NCBI GenBank assembly: GCA_017991595.1
Contig: JAGOQJ010000011.1
Location: 1 to 50,614 of the forward strand
Length of the DNA stretch: 50,614 nucleotides
Origin: Candidatus Didemnitutus sp.
GTDB taxonomy: Bacteria; Verrucomicrobiota; Verrucomicrobiia; Opitutales; Opitutaceae
Reading direction: 5' to 3'
Below the pieces are notes generated by a model. The model saw only the letters and a list, made by a program, of their open reading frames with translations. It had not been told where the DNA came from and searched no databases. The position numbers and the translations under genes are program-made. Below are positions 17,322 through 26,200 of this stretch, in pieces (the first letter of the stretch is position 1; each line of letters starts with the position of its first letter).

Positions 17322-17954
17322 ATGCAGGGAGTCTCTGCCAACACCCGCCTCAAAGCGCTTCGGCCGGTTCTCGAGCAATGGTGCGCAATCAATAGCCAAC
17401 TCGGCCGTGAGTGGGCTTTGGTGAAAGACGCCCCGTGGTGGTATAACGAGCGGGCGCTGGTCAGCGTTTTCGCAGGCTCGATTTGGACATACGGCGGCGC
17501 CGCGCTCGAAGAATACGCCGAAGTAAAACGCGGCGACCAAACCCGGAATCAAGGACGCATCGACCTGTGGTTTCAGCTCGGGCAGCGGGAGTTCCTCGCG
17601 GAGGCGAAGAAATGCTGGGTGGACTGCTCCGACAAGTCCCGTGCGCTGGTATCGGTCAATGAAGCGCTGGCGAAGGCCATTCTTGACGCCGGAGACATTC
17701 CGCCTGATGGCCGCCCCAGATTGGCGATGGTGTTTGCTGTGGCCCTGATCCCGACGCAATTCGCGGAGAACTACGCAGACCAGATCACTTCACTGCAGGC
17801 GGTCGCCAAGAGCCCGAAAATTAAAGCCGACGCCCGAGCGTGGGTCTTTCCGAAAACGTCCACGCCGCTGAGAAGCTCGGACGGCTATTTCATGCCCGGG
17901 ATCATCCTGTGGGTGAAGCACGTGCAGCGAACCCGAAGATTCCTATCACAGTAA
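17322..17954 (+). CDS. Small PD-(D/E)XK-like protein, third gene of restriction-like operon
   Basis: A 210-residue protein of no family I can name. Its central segment, GRIDLWFQLGQREFLAEAKK, has D81 followed 13 residues later by E94-A-K96, with acidic residues (E63, E64, E67) upstream. This is the strand-D-strand-ExK layout of PD-(D/E)XK nucleases, and the strand context (LWFQL, FLAEAK) is right. No membrane segments are present. It begins 4 nt after the Mrr-type gene's stop, so the two are almost certainly co-translated. Candidate roles are a second nuclease, a nuclease-fold specificity subunit or a regulatory partner; the sequence does not choose. Composition is lower in GC than the flanking chromosome, like the two genes before it. 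Confidence 0.68.
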   Translation: MQGVSANTRLKALRPVLEQWCAINSQLGREWALVKDAPWWYNERALVSVFAGSIWTYGGAALEEYAEVKRGDQTRNQGRIDLWFQLGQREFLAEAKKCWVDCSDKSRALVSVNEALAKAILDAGDIPPDGRPRLAMVFAVALIPTQFAENYADQITSLQAVAKSPKIKADARAWVFPKTSTPLRSSDGYFMPGIILWVKHVQRTRRFLSQ

Positions 17955-17957
17955 AGA

Positions 17958-18078
17958 GCCCGTGGACCTTCGCACCTTCTTGCGACTCTTTGTGGCCACA
18001 TCTCCGTGCCTCTGTGTCCCTTGTGGTTCAATTTCAGGCCTTCGTGTTCTTCGTAGTGCAATCAGCTCGGCAATCCGG
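17958..18078. repeat. Degenerate dispersed repeat of ACACnnAGG-type words
   Basis: The 175-nt gap after the restriction-like operon reads, on the minus strand, as loosely periodic words such as gaaccacaagggacacagag, gcacggag, ggccacaaagag and tacgaagaacacgaagg. The words recur about every 12-20 nt with heavy degeneration. From memory, similar accacnnaggacacnnag tracts are scattered in intergenic regions of Planctomycetes, Verrucomicrobia and some other phyla, and give rise to spurious predicted proteins. No gene or terminator is evident within it. Confidence 0.6.
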
Positions 18079-18129
18079 GGCATCTGTGCAATGCATGGGT
18101 CACTCCGCGCATGACTCGCGTCTCCTCGC

Positions 18130-18834
18130 GTGCTTCTAGTGTCCACCGAATACTTTCGCATCCGCCAAGTCTCCTCGTTTATCGAACTCGTCGAGACCCC
18201 GCTGGTCGACGGCGTGAACGCGCTCTGCTGGCCGCGCGCGCTGCCGGGGGATTTTGCGGAGGTGGCGGCGCGACTGGCCCGCGGCGAGGAAGGCATTCAC
18301 GCGCTCGACGAGGCGGAGTTGCGGGCGTTGCCGCTGAGCGCGGGCGGACGACTCGCGGTCGACGCCATGCTCGCCGACTTCCGCCTGCTGCGCGACCGGC
18401 AACTCGACCCGGTGCTGAATTACCTCAACGGCGGCGAACACGACGAGCCGCACGCGATCGTCGCGACCGATGTCTTTTCATGGCACGCGGACCGCGCGCC
18501 CGTGCCGGCTGATACCTATCTCTGCACGTATTTCGGCCCGACGAGCGAAGGCTTGCGCAACGAGAAGGCGGTGCGCCGCGTGGACGATCCAGCGACGCGC
18601 GCTCGCTTGCTCGAACTCCACGGCGGTGCGGACGACGAGGGCTTCCGCGCATTTCTCGCCGACCACTGTTACGATCTGCACTACGCCGCGGCGCCGGGCG
18701 CGCAGCCTTTTTCGTTCGGGCATTTCAACCTCTGGCGCATCGCCATCGCGTATCCGGGCAATCCCGTCCCGCCGTGCATCCACCGCGCCCCGGCAACCTC
18801 GGCCGGCGAAACCCGTTTGCTGCTGATCAGTTGA
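18130..18834 (+). CDS. Conserved hypothetical protein, possibly DUF1826-like
   Basis: A protein of about 234 residues. The pieces FSWHADRAPVPADTYLCTYF-GPTSEGL in the middle and PPCIHRAP near the C-terminus resemble the FHxD...LLCTYxGPGTEW and C-HRSP positions of DUF1826 proteins, whose function is not known; the match is partial and from memory. No signal peptide or membrane helix is seen, so it is probably cytoplasmic. The start is uncertain: GTG codons lie at 18130 and 18139, both within or beside the upstream degenerate repeat, and no ATG occurs before codon 80. The 3' end faces the stop of the next minus-strand gene across a REP-like palindrome. Confidence 0.65.
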   Translation: MLLVSTEYFRIRQVSSFIELVETPLVDGVNALCWPRALPGDFAEVAARLARGEEGIHALDEAELRALPLSAGGRLAVDAMLADFRLLRDRQLDPVLNYLNGGEHDEPHAIVATDVFSWHADRAPVPADTYLCTYFGPTSEGLRNEKAVRRVDDPATRARLLELHGGADDEGFRAFLADHCYDLHYAAAPGAQPFSFGHFNLWRIAIAYPGNPVPPCIHRAPATSAGETRLLLIS

Positions 18835-18852
18835 ACCGGGCCTGCCAGTCCC

Positions 18853-18871
18853 GGCCGCAGCGGCGGCCTAC
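18853..18871 (-). repeat. REP-like palindrome that supplies a stop codon
   Basis: Arms ggccgc (18853-18858) and gcggcc (18863-18868) flank a 4-nt loop, and the minus strand carries GTAG at 18868-18871 directly before the stem. The TAG of this GTAG is the stop codon of the minus-strand gene ending at 18868. It lies in the 33-nt gap between two convergent genes. No T-run accompanies the stem. Confidence 0.6.
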
Positions 18872-19521
18872 GTCATCCGGAAGCCGAGGGCTTCGAGTTC
18901 GGTGAGATGGAAAGGCGCGGAAGCGAGGACGTCCTGCAAGGTCATGAGCGCGTCAGCGAGTTTTTGCGTTTTGAACTCCGCGCCGCCGTCGGCGGCATCG
19001 TGCACCTGTAGCACCCAAGCGCCGCTGGCCTCGTCGGGACCGACGTGGAACAGCGCACCGTGCAGGTAATTGCCGGGCAGCCCCGGATTCGGGCCGGCAC
19101 CGGGCGCGAGAAAGAGCATGTGCAGCGGATCGTGCACCGTCGTCGCACCGTGCTTGGCGCGGTGCAGGATGGGCTTGCCGATCACCGGCACGCGAAAGCT
19201 CTCCGCGCGGGCACGCGCCTCGGCGGGCAGCGATTGCACGTAGCGGTCGTAGATGGCGGCGTTCGGCTCGAGCGCATCCTCGCCGACCGTGCCGGCGATG
19301 AAGTCCGCCAGGTTCGTCGCATGGAAGACCGGGCGCTGCGCGAGCGAGCGCGCGGTGACGTGGCCGTCCTTGTGGTCGGCGTTGGCGTAGATCTGCCGGG
19401 CGGCGTAGAGCCGGCGTAATGCATCCTGATAGGCCGGCGTGACGGGCATGAGCCCGTGCGGGCTTTGTTCGATGCGATCGAGCACGGCGTGGTCGAATTC
19501 GGCGTTGGGGTCTTGGGACAT
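18868..19521 (-). CDS. Conserved hypothetical protein
   Basis: A 217-residue acidic protein from ATG at 19521 (MSQDPNAEFDHAVLDRIEQS). It contains HGLMPVTPAYQDALRRLYAA, RQIYANADHKDGHVTARSL, and a C-terminal beta-rich half with LPGNYLHGALFHVGPDEASG and AWVLQVHDAADGG. I do not recognise a family and propose no function. The reading frame remains open upstream, and residues there (AVIAMLLVAGILGSRPASRG) look like a short signal peptide read from ATG 19587 or a TTG just before it, so a secreted form is possible. It is downstream of the histidine kinase on the same strand with a 133-nt gap. Its stop codon is part of a REP-like GTAG. Confidence 0.6.
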   Translation of the reverse strand: MSQDPNAEFDHAVLDRIEQSPHGLMPVTPAYQDALRRLYAARQIYANADHKDGHVTARSLAQRPVFHATNLADFIAGTVGEDALEPNAAIYDRYVQSLPAEARARAESFRVPVIGKPILHRAKHGATTVHDPLHMLFLAPGAGPNPGLPGNYLHGALFHVGPDEASGAWVLQVHDAADGGAEFKTQKLADALMTLQDVLASAPFHLTELEALGFRMT

Positions 19522-19654
19522 GGGGAGAAGGGCGGACGCACCCCGCGACGCGGGACGTGACCCGAGGATGCCGGCCACCAGGAGCATGGCAATGACCGCT
19601 TGGCGCAAAACGCGGCATGCCGTCGGCGTGCCGCGCCCACAGCGGACGCCTCGC

Positions 19655-20923
19655 CTACTCGGGCAGGCCGAGCGTGAAGTGGAAGGTCGCACCGGCGTCC
19701 GGCGTGCCGTCGGCCCAGACCCGACCGCCGTGCTTCTCGATGATGCGGGCCACAATCGTGAGTCCCACACCCGTGCCCGGAAAGTCCGCCGCCACATGCA
19801 GACGCTGGAACGGCACGAACAACCGGCCGGCATCCTCCGCGGCGAAGCCCGCGCCGTTGTCGCGCACGAAGTAGCCGAAGGTGCCATCCGACTCCTCGCG
19901 CCCGCCAAAGACCACCGTTGCCCCGTTTGTGCGCTGCGTGTATTTCCACGCGTTCGAGAGCAGGTTCTCCAGCGCGATGCACAGGAGTGGCTCGTCGCCT
20001 TTCACCGGCGGCAGATCCTGAGCGACGAAGCGGACTGGATGCCCGGGATGGGCGGCCTCGAGCCGGCGGGCAATGTCGCGGGCCAGTGCCGTGAGATCCA
20101 CCGAGGTCACCGAGAGCTCCGCGGTGCGGATCTTGGCCAAGCGCATCAAATCGTCGATCAACGCCGACATGCGCCTCACGTGCACGGGGATTTTCTGCAA
20201 ATAGCTCCGCGCCTTCTCATCAAGCGACGCCGCGCTGGTGAGCTGCAGCAGATCGGCGTAACCGCTGATGACGGCGAGCGGCGCACGGAGGTCGTGCGAG
20301 ACCGAGGCGGCGAACGAGGACAATTCCTCGTTGGCGTGCTCCAGTTGCAGCGTGCGGTCGCGCACGCGCTTCTCGAGTTCCTGATAGACGCGCACGTTTT
20401 CCATCGCGACCGCAGTGGTGTTGGCGAGCGCCTGCAACACCTGCACTTCCTCCGCAGTCGCGCGGTGCGGGGTGGACCAATAGTTGCCGATCGCGCCGAC
20501 CGGGTCGTCGGTGCGGATCGGCACCATGACGAGGCTCTTCACAAACGTGGGACGGTAGGCGTCGACGGGCACACGCACATCGTCGAAGACATCGGCGATC
20601 ACCGCCGGTCGACGGTTGGTCATGGCCCAGCCGCTGACGCAGGTGTGCAAGGGGAAGCGCTGCCCCTTCCAAAGCGGCGCGATCGCATCCTCATCGACGT
20701 AGTGGCACTGGTCACCGTCGCGCAGGACAAAGGTCGCTCCGTCCGCGCCGGTGAGCTCCCGGGCCGCGTGGCGCACGATCTCGCGGATCTCCTCGACGCT
20801 GCGGACCCGCGAGAGATCCTGCACCGCGCGCACCAACCGTTCCATGCCGGCACAGGATGCCAAGGAAGGACTCGAAGCGGGCGGCACGGCATCTGCGCCG
20901 GAAATATCGGGAGACAGGCTCAT
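19655..20923 (-). CDS. Sensor histidine kinase with GAF domain
   Basis: A 422-residue soluble sensor kinase. Residues ~35-185 form a GAF domain (VQDLSRVRSVEEIREIVRHA, FVLRDGDQCHYVDEDAI, SLVMVPIRTDDPVGAIGNYW). A short coiled coil (ENVRVYQELEKRVRDRTLQL) leads to the HisKA dimerisation domain with the phospho-acceptor in SFAASVSHDLRAPLAVISGY. The HATPase_c domain then shows the N box (LENLLSNAWKYT), G1 (VRDNGAGF), F box (LFVPFQRLH) and G2 (GTGVGLTIV). No membrane helices are predicted, so the signal is cytoplasmic. No response regulator is adjacent. The start at 20923 (MSLSPDISG) was preferred over one nine codons upstream. The layout resembles phytochrome-like GAF kinases, but a chromophore Cys is not identified. 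Confidence 0.9.
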   Translation of the reverse strand: MSLSPDISGADAVPPASSPSLASCAGMERLVRAVQDLSRVRSVEEIREIVRHAARELTGADGATFVLRDGDQCHYVDEDAIAPLWKGQRFPLHTCVSGWAMTNRRPAVIADVFDDVRVPVDAYRPTFVKSLVMVPIRTDDPVGAIGNYWSTPHRATAEEVQVLQALANTTAVAMENVRVYQELEKRVRDRTLQLEHANEELSSFAASVSHDLRAPLAVISGYADLLQLTSAASLDEKARSYLQKIPVHVRRMSALIDDLMRLAKIRTAELSVTSVDLTALARDIARRLEAAHPGHPVRFVAQDLPPVKGDEPLLCIALENLLSNAWKYTQRTNGATVVFGGREESDGTFGYFVRDNGAGFAAEDAGRLFVPFQRLHVAADFPGTGVGLTIVARIIEKHGGRVWADGTPDAGATFHFTLGLPE

Positions 20924-21089
20924 GGCTGACCTTCGGTGAAAACTAACCAAAGTTGGCGCCTGTGGCCCGCAGGTGCGTGGAAATTGCTCAGCAATTTAGC
21001 GCGCTCGGTCCGCGAGTAAAGTCATGATGCGGATTGAGCGCCGCGCGAAACCCCGGCGAACACGTCTGAAAAACGGCCTTCGGAACATG

Positions 21090-21116
21090 AAAAAAGCCCG
21101 CGGGTCGCGCGGGCTT
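21090..21116 (-). terminator. Intrinsic terminator of GDSL autotransporter gene
   Basis: Perfect 9-bp arms aagcccgcg (21094-21102) and cgcgggctt (21108-21116) with a 5-nt loop. Read on the minus strand, the stem is followed by a run of six T residues. It begins 41 nt after the stop of the autotransporter gene and ends its transcript. It is one of only two clear rho-independent terminators in this window. Confidence 0.9.
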
Positions 21117-21156
21117 CGCAGAGTGAGCGCTACGACGGCGCTCGTTGGTCGGCGGC

Positions 21157-23040
21157 TCAGAAGCCGGTGTGCACCGAGAGCGAGTATTGGCTGGCGGTGT
21201 CGCCGTCGTCGCGGATCTCGGCCTGGTAACCGGCGGACCAGCCCCACTTGCCGCCGATCTTGCCGGCGACGCGGACGCCGAGCTTGAAGCTTTCGCCGAG
21301 GCCGTCCTCGGCCGCGAGCGTGTTGGTGGCGGCAACGGTGTCGGCGAGGCGACCGGAAACGTCGCGGGTGTCGTCACCAAGATCGCTCTGGTAGAGCGCG
21401 CTGAGGCTGACGATGAGCGGGTGCTCGCCGGCCGGGACGCTCCAGTCGGCGGTGGCGCCGACGAGGCCGTCGAAGCTGATGGCGGTCTGACCGTCGAAGC
21501 TGAAGTTCAAGCCGCCGACACCACTCTCGCTGTAGGCATCGAGGCGGGCGCGGGCGTAGCGAACACCGGCGAAGGGCGTGAAGCGGAGGCTCTCGTTGCC
21601 GAATTCGCCGCCGACCTTGAGCGCGCCGGTCCAGCGGTTGCCCTTGGTCTTGCCGGAAGTGGGCAGGCCGCCGAGCGCGGTGGTGCGGACGATGCTGCTG
21701 AGGTCGTGCGAGCCGAGGCCGGCCGCGGCCTGCACGAACCACGCGCCCGCATCCCAATGGGCGTAGGCGTGCACCATCTGGCCGCCGAGGCGGAAGGTGC
21801 CGGCGCCGCCGGCGAGATCGACGTCAGCCGTCTCGGCGGAGACCGCGAGGCCAGCGAGCACGGAGTCGAACACCTGGGCATCGAAGCCGGCGCTGATGAC
21901 GCTCGCCTGATAGTCGAACTCCGCTTGGTAGCCGTTCCAATCACGCGCGGCGTCCTTGTAGCTGTAATTGACCCAACCGTCAGCGCGCTCGCGGCGGGCA
22001 CCCTGGCGGATGAGCGAGAGGCGGTCGTCGACGAGGTCGGCAGCGAGGTCGGTGGAGGCGAGCACGACGGTGCTCTGCACGGCAGCGGTGCCGAGGACGA
22101 ACTCGGGGTTCAGCGCCTCGACGAGCGCGCTGGCGAGGACCTCATGCGCCTTGGTGGTCGGGTGAATGCCGTCGAAGAAGACGTAGTTGCCCACCGGGCC
22201 GGGCGTGCCGCCAGCGGCGAGCACACCAAGGTATTCCTGGTTCGTGACGCTGAAGCCGAACAGCGAGGGGTTGGCAATGAGCGTGTTGAAGACGGCGCTC
22301 AGGTCAAAGAGCGTGAGGTTCGTGCCGGCGGGGAGATTGAGCGCGGCGAGCCGGGTGCGGATGTCGTTGTTGAACGCGAGGACGCCGTTCTGCATGAAGA
22401 GCGCGCCGGCGGCGCCGGTGCCGGTGGTGAAGCGGGGCGTGCGCGAGATGTCAGGCAGGTTGAGCACGAAGATGTTCTTCGCACCGAGGCCGGCGAGGTT
22501 CTGCGCGGCGGTGGCGACCGCGGTGGAGGCAGCCACGCCGGTGGCGGTCATGGCGGTGGCGTTTTGGTTGGCCGGCACCTGGATGGCGTTGAGCAAATCG
22601 TTCGCGCCCGCGAGGAGCACGAAGACGTCGTTGCCCGTGGGCGTGATGGCGCGCGACTGGAACAGGCCGACCTGCAGACCGAGCGCGGGCGGGAGCGCGG
22701 CGGCGCCGGAGGCCTGGGCGCCGGCGAAGGCGAAGTTGAGGTTCGTCTTCACCGAGGCCGCAGCGGTGATGTGATTGGCGAGACCGGGGCGGAGGTATTC
22801 CGCATAGGTGGCGCCATTGGAAAAGCGGCCGTTGAAGTAACCGGTGCCGGTGCCGGGCACGACGGCGGGCGGATTGGCGCCGCCGGTGGCGGCGTAGAGG
22901 TTGCCGCTGTCGGTGAGGCTGTCGCCGAAGAAATAGTAGCTGTTGTAGCTACGGAGGGCCGGGGCGGACTGGGCCGCCACGGACGCGAGGGACACGAGCA
23001 GGGTGAACGCGCCAAGCGCGGACAGACGCAATGAGTTCAT
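21157..23040 (-). CDS. GDSL esterase autotransporter (EstA-like)
   Basis: A 627-residue secreted protein. Residues 1-24 (LSALGAFTLLVSLASVAAQ) are a signal peptide. The passenger (~30-340) is a GDSL/SGNH hydrolase: YYFFGDSLTDSGN with nucleophile Ser41 (block I), VLLAGANDLL (block III, Asn), and FFDGIHPTTKAHE with the catalytic Asp and His (block V). From ~365 to the end is a beta-barrel autotransporter domain of alternating hydrophobic strands ending SQYSLSVHTGF with the C-terminal aromatic Phe expected for BAM recognition. By analogy with EstA it would place a lipolytic esterase on the cell surface; the substrate is not predictable. The start at 23040 sets the signal peptide; 14 codons upstream add nothing. 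A strong terminator follows. Confidence 0.93.
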   Translation of the reverse strand: MNSLRLSALGAFTLLVSLASVAAQSAPALRSYNSYYFFGDSLTDSGNLYAATGGANPPAVVPGTGTGYFNGRFSNGATYAEYLRPGLANHITAAASVKTNLNFAFAGAQASGAAALPPALGLQVGLFQSRAITPTGNDVFVLLAGANDLLNAIQVPANQNATAMTATGVAASTAVATAAQNLAGLGAKNIFVLNLPDISRTPRFTTGTGAAGALFMQNGVLAFNNDIRTRLAALNLPAGTNLTLFDLSAVFNTLIANPSLFGFSVTNQEYLGVLAAGGTPGPVGNYVFFDGIHPTTKAHEVLASALVEALNPEFVLGTAAVQSTVVLASTDLAADLVDDRLSLIRQGARRERADGWVNYSYKDAARDWNGYQAEFDYQASVISAGFDAQVFDSVLAGLAVSAETADVDLAGGAGTFRLGGQMVHAYAHWDAGAWFVQAAAGLGSHDLSSIVRTTALGGLPTSGKTKGNRWTGALKVGGEFGNESLRFTPFAGVRYARARLDAYSESGVGGLNFSFDGQTAISFDGLVGATADWSVPAGEHPLIVSLSALYQSDLGDDTRDVSGRLADTVAATNTLAAEDGLGESFKLGVRVAGKIGGKWGWSAGYQAEIRDDGDTASQYSLSVHTGF

Positions 23041-23209
23041 CAGTTGCAGGGGTGGATGGGGGTAGAGAGACGGTGCTAACACTATGCCTGAGCCCCGGAC
23101 CGCAAGAACGGATTTGCGGCCGGCGACAACGGCGCCAAGCGGAATTCCTGTCCGAACGGCGGAATGGTTCGCGGAGCGGCGCGACGCAGACGACGCGCCG
23201 AACGCGGAC

Positions 23210-26200
23210 TCAGACCTCGTGGGCCTTGGGCTTGGCGTTGCGAACGGCGTCGGCGACGGTGACCGGCAAGGCCTCGGCTTCGCCGGTGGTCTTGTCGAAC
23301 TTCATCGAGAGCGTGCGCGAGACACCGCGCTCCTGCATCGTCACGCCATAGAGAGCGTCGGCAGCGGCGATGGTGCTCTTGTTGTGCGTGATGATGATGA
23401 ACTGCGAGCTGTCGACGAACTGCTTCAGCAGGTTGGTGAAACGGTGGATGTTCGACTCGTCGAGCGGCGCGTCCAACTCGTCGAGCAAGCAGAACGGCGA
23501 GGGCTTCACCATGTAGAGCGCGAAGAGCAGCGCGACGGCGGTGAGCGTCTTCTGGCCACCGGAGAGGAGCGTGATGCCCTTGAGCTTGGTGCCCGGGGGC
23601 TGCGCCACGATCTCGATGCCGCTCTCGAGCGGATCCTCGGCGGTGACGAGCTCGATCTCGGCGCGGCCGCCGCCGAAGAGGATGTTGAAGGTGTAGGCGA
23701 AGTTCTTGCGGATCTGCTCGAAGGTGACCTTGAACTGCTCGAGCGACGTGTGATTGATGTCGTCGATCGCCTTCAGGAGCGCGGCCTTGGCGTTGGTGAG
23801 GTCGTCGACCTGCGTCTTGAGGAACTCGAAGCGCTGCTTGAGCTCGGAGTATTCCTCGATGGCGACGAGGTTGACGGCGCCCATGGCACCGAGGCGCTGG
23901 CGGAGCGCCTCGATCTCGGCCTTGATCGGCTCCCAATCCGTATTCTCGAGCGCGGCCAAGTCGGCCTCGGTCGGCTCGCCCTTGTTTTCCTTCTTCTTTT
24001 TGCGGCGCGCGGGCTTGGCCGGTTCGGCGGCGGGGGCGCTGGGGACAACGGCGCCGGCTTCGCCGGCGGACGCATCCGCGGGCGCGGCCACCTGCTCGCT
24101 GCTCACCGCGGCGGGCGCAGGCAAGGCGGCGGGCTTGCTGCTCGCCGGCGACGGCTCGCCGCTGCCGGATTCGTCCTCTTCGTCGAGATCGAGTTCCTTG
24201 ATGCCCTCGGGCTCGTCGTCGGCGTGCCAGAGAAGGCGTTTCCAATCGAGCGCGGCGACGTCGACCTGAAATTCGTGCGTGATCTCCTCGGTGAGGAACT
24301 GGACGCGGGCGCGCGTCTCGGCGACCTTCACCTCGTTGCGCGAGAGCTCGGCCATGGCGGACTCCGCCTCGGTGCGGATGGTGCTCATGCCGGCCTCGAC
24401 GGTGTTGATCGCGGTCTCGACGGTGGCGAGTTCCTGGCGGACGGATTCGACGTTCTGCTGCGCGATGCCGAGCGTGATGGCGATCTCCTCGGCGCGGCGG
24501 CGCTGGCCCTCGGTCTCCTGCTCGAGTTGGGCGATCTGCTCGGTCCAAGTCTCGATCTCGATCTGACGCTGGTCGTGGAGGTCGGCCATCTGCACGCGGC
24601 GACGCTCCATCTCGGAGAGTCCGCGGTCGAGGACTTCGACCTTCTGGCGGCGCTCGGCGAGCTCAAGGCGGGCTTGGGCGAGGGATTCCTTCTGCTGGTC
24701 GCGCTCGGCGCGGCGCTGGGCAATGGCGGACTCGGCCTGCGCGATCTTCTGCTTCTGGGCCTCGACCTCGGCGTTGGCCTCGGCGAGCTGGGCCTGGGCC
24801 TTGGCGTGGCGGGCGAGCGCCTCCTCGTGGTCGCGCTTCACGGTGGCCGACTCGTTCTGCATGCGTTGCAGCCGGTGGGCGATCTCGTCGTGGTTGCGCT
24901 GGGCGGCCTTCTCCTCGGCGTGGAGCGTCGTGGCGAGTTGGGAAGCGGCGAGCACATCCTTGCGCTTCTGCTCCAGCGCCTGCTCGGCGGCGGTGAGCGC
25001 GGCGTTGATCTGCTCGATGAGGGCGCGCTGCTCGTCGTGCGCGGTCTGCTCGGCGATGACGGCCTTGCCGGTCTCGCGAAGATCGACCTCACGCTGCACG
25101 ATGGAGTTGGCGGGCTTCTTGTGGTGGCCGCCGTAAACGAGGCCGCGACGGTCGACGAGGTCACCCTTCGGCGTGGCAACGAGAAGGAAGCTGAACGTCG
25201 GATTCGCCTTCCAGAATTCAAGGAACGCGCCGAGGTCGTCGGCGAGGTAACAGGCGGAGAGAAGCGAAGCGGCCGGGTGATCCGTGTCGAGATGGACGAG
25301 CGCAGCGGTAGCCGGCTTCAGGAAGGCCGGCAGGTCGCCAGCGGCGGTGGCGGTGGCGCCGAAGGACGGCAGGCTGAGGCACACGCTGCCGATCTTCTCG
25401 TTCTCCAGCTGCGCGAGGATTTTCTGCGCGGTGTCGACGTCGGCGACGGAGATGGCTTCGACCGAGGCGCCGAGGAGCGCCTCGACGGCCTTGGCGAACT
25501 CGGCCTTCACTTCGAGACCCTGCGTGATGGGCGTGGCCTTCTGCTCGCCGAGCACGGCGGCGAAGCGGCCTTGGAGGATGGCCTTGGCTCCTTCGCCGAA
25601 ACCTTCCCACTTCTCGTGAAGCTGCTGGAGGAGCTTCAGGCGGGCGGTCTTCTGAGCGAGATTGCGATCGATTTCCTGGAGGCGGCGCTGGGCGTCGCGG
25701 AACTTCGCAGTGGCCTCCTGCAAGGCGGCCTGCGCGGCCTGCGCCTCGTTGTTCTGTCGGCTCTGCTCAACGCGCGCTTCTTCAAGACGGGTGCGGACGT
25801 CGCCAAGGCCCTGGCGGGCGGCTTCGAGCGAACCTTGGATCTCGCCGATCTCGGCAGCAACCTGCTCGTAGCGGTGCTGGCTGGTGCGCGCGTCGACCTC
25901 GAGGCCGGAGCTGTCGGTGCGCAGGCGCGCGACCGAGCTTTCGAGCTGGAGCAGGTGGAATTTGTCCTGGTTGAGCTGCTGCTCGGACTTGGTGAGTTCG
26001 CCTTCGATGAGGGCGAGCTCGCGATTCCGCTCCTGGAACACGGCGTCGGAACTGCCGAGGAGCGAGAGCTGCATCTGCTTGTCCTGCGCGCCGGTGTCGA
26101 CCTGCGAGGCGAGCTCGCGGATCTGCATCTCGAGCTCGGCGACGCCGTCCTGCGCGGAGGCGAGGCGCTCGGCGAGGCCGGAGCGTTTCACCTGCGCCAT

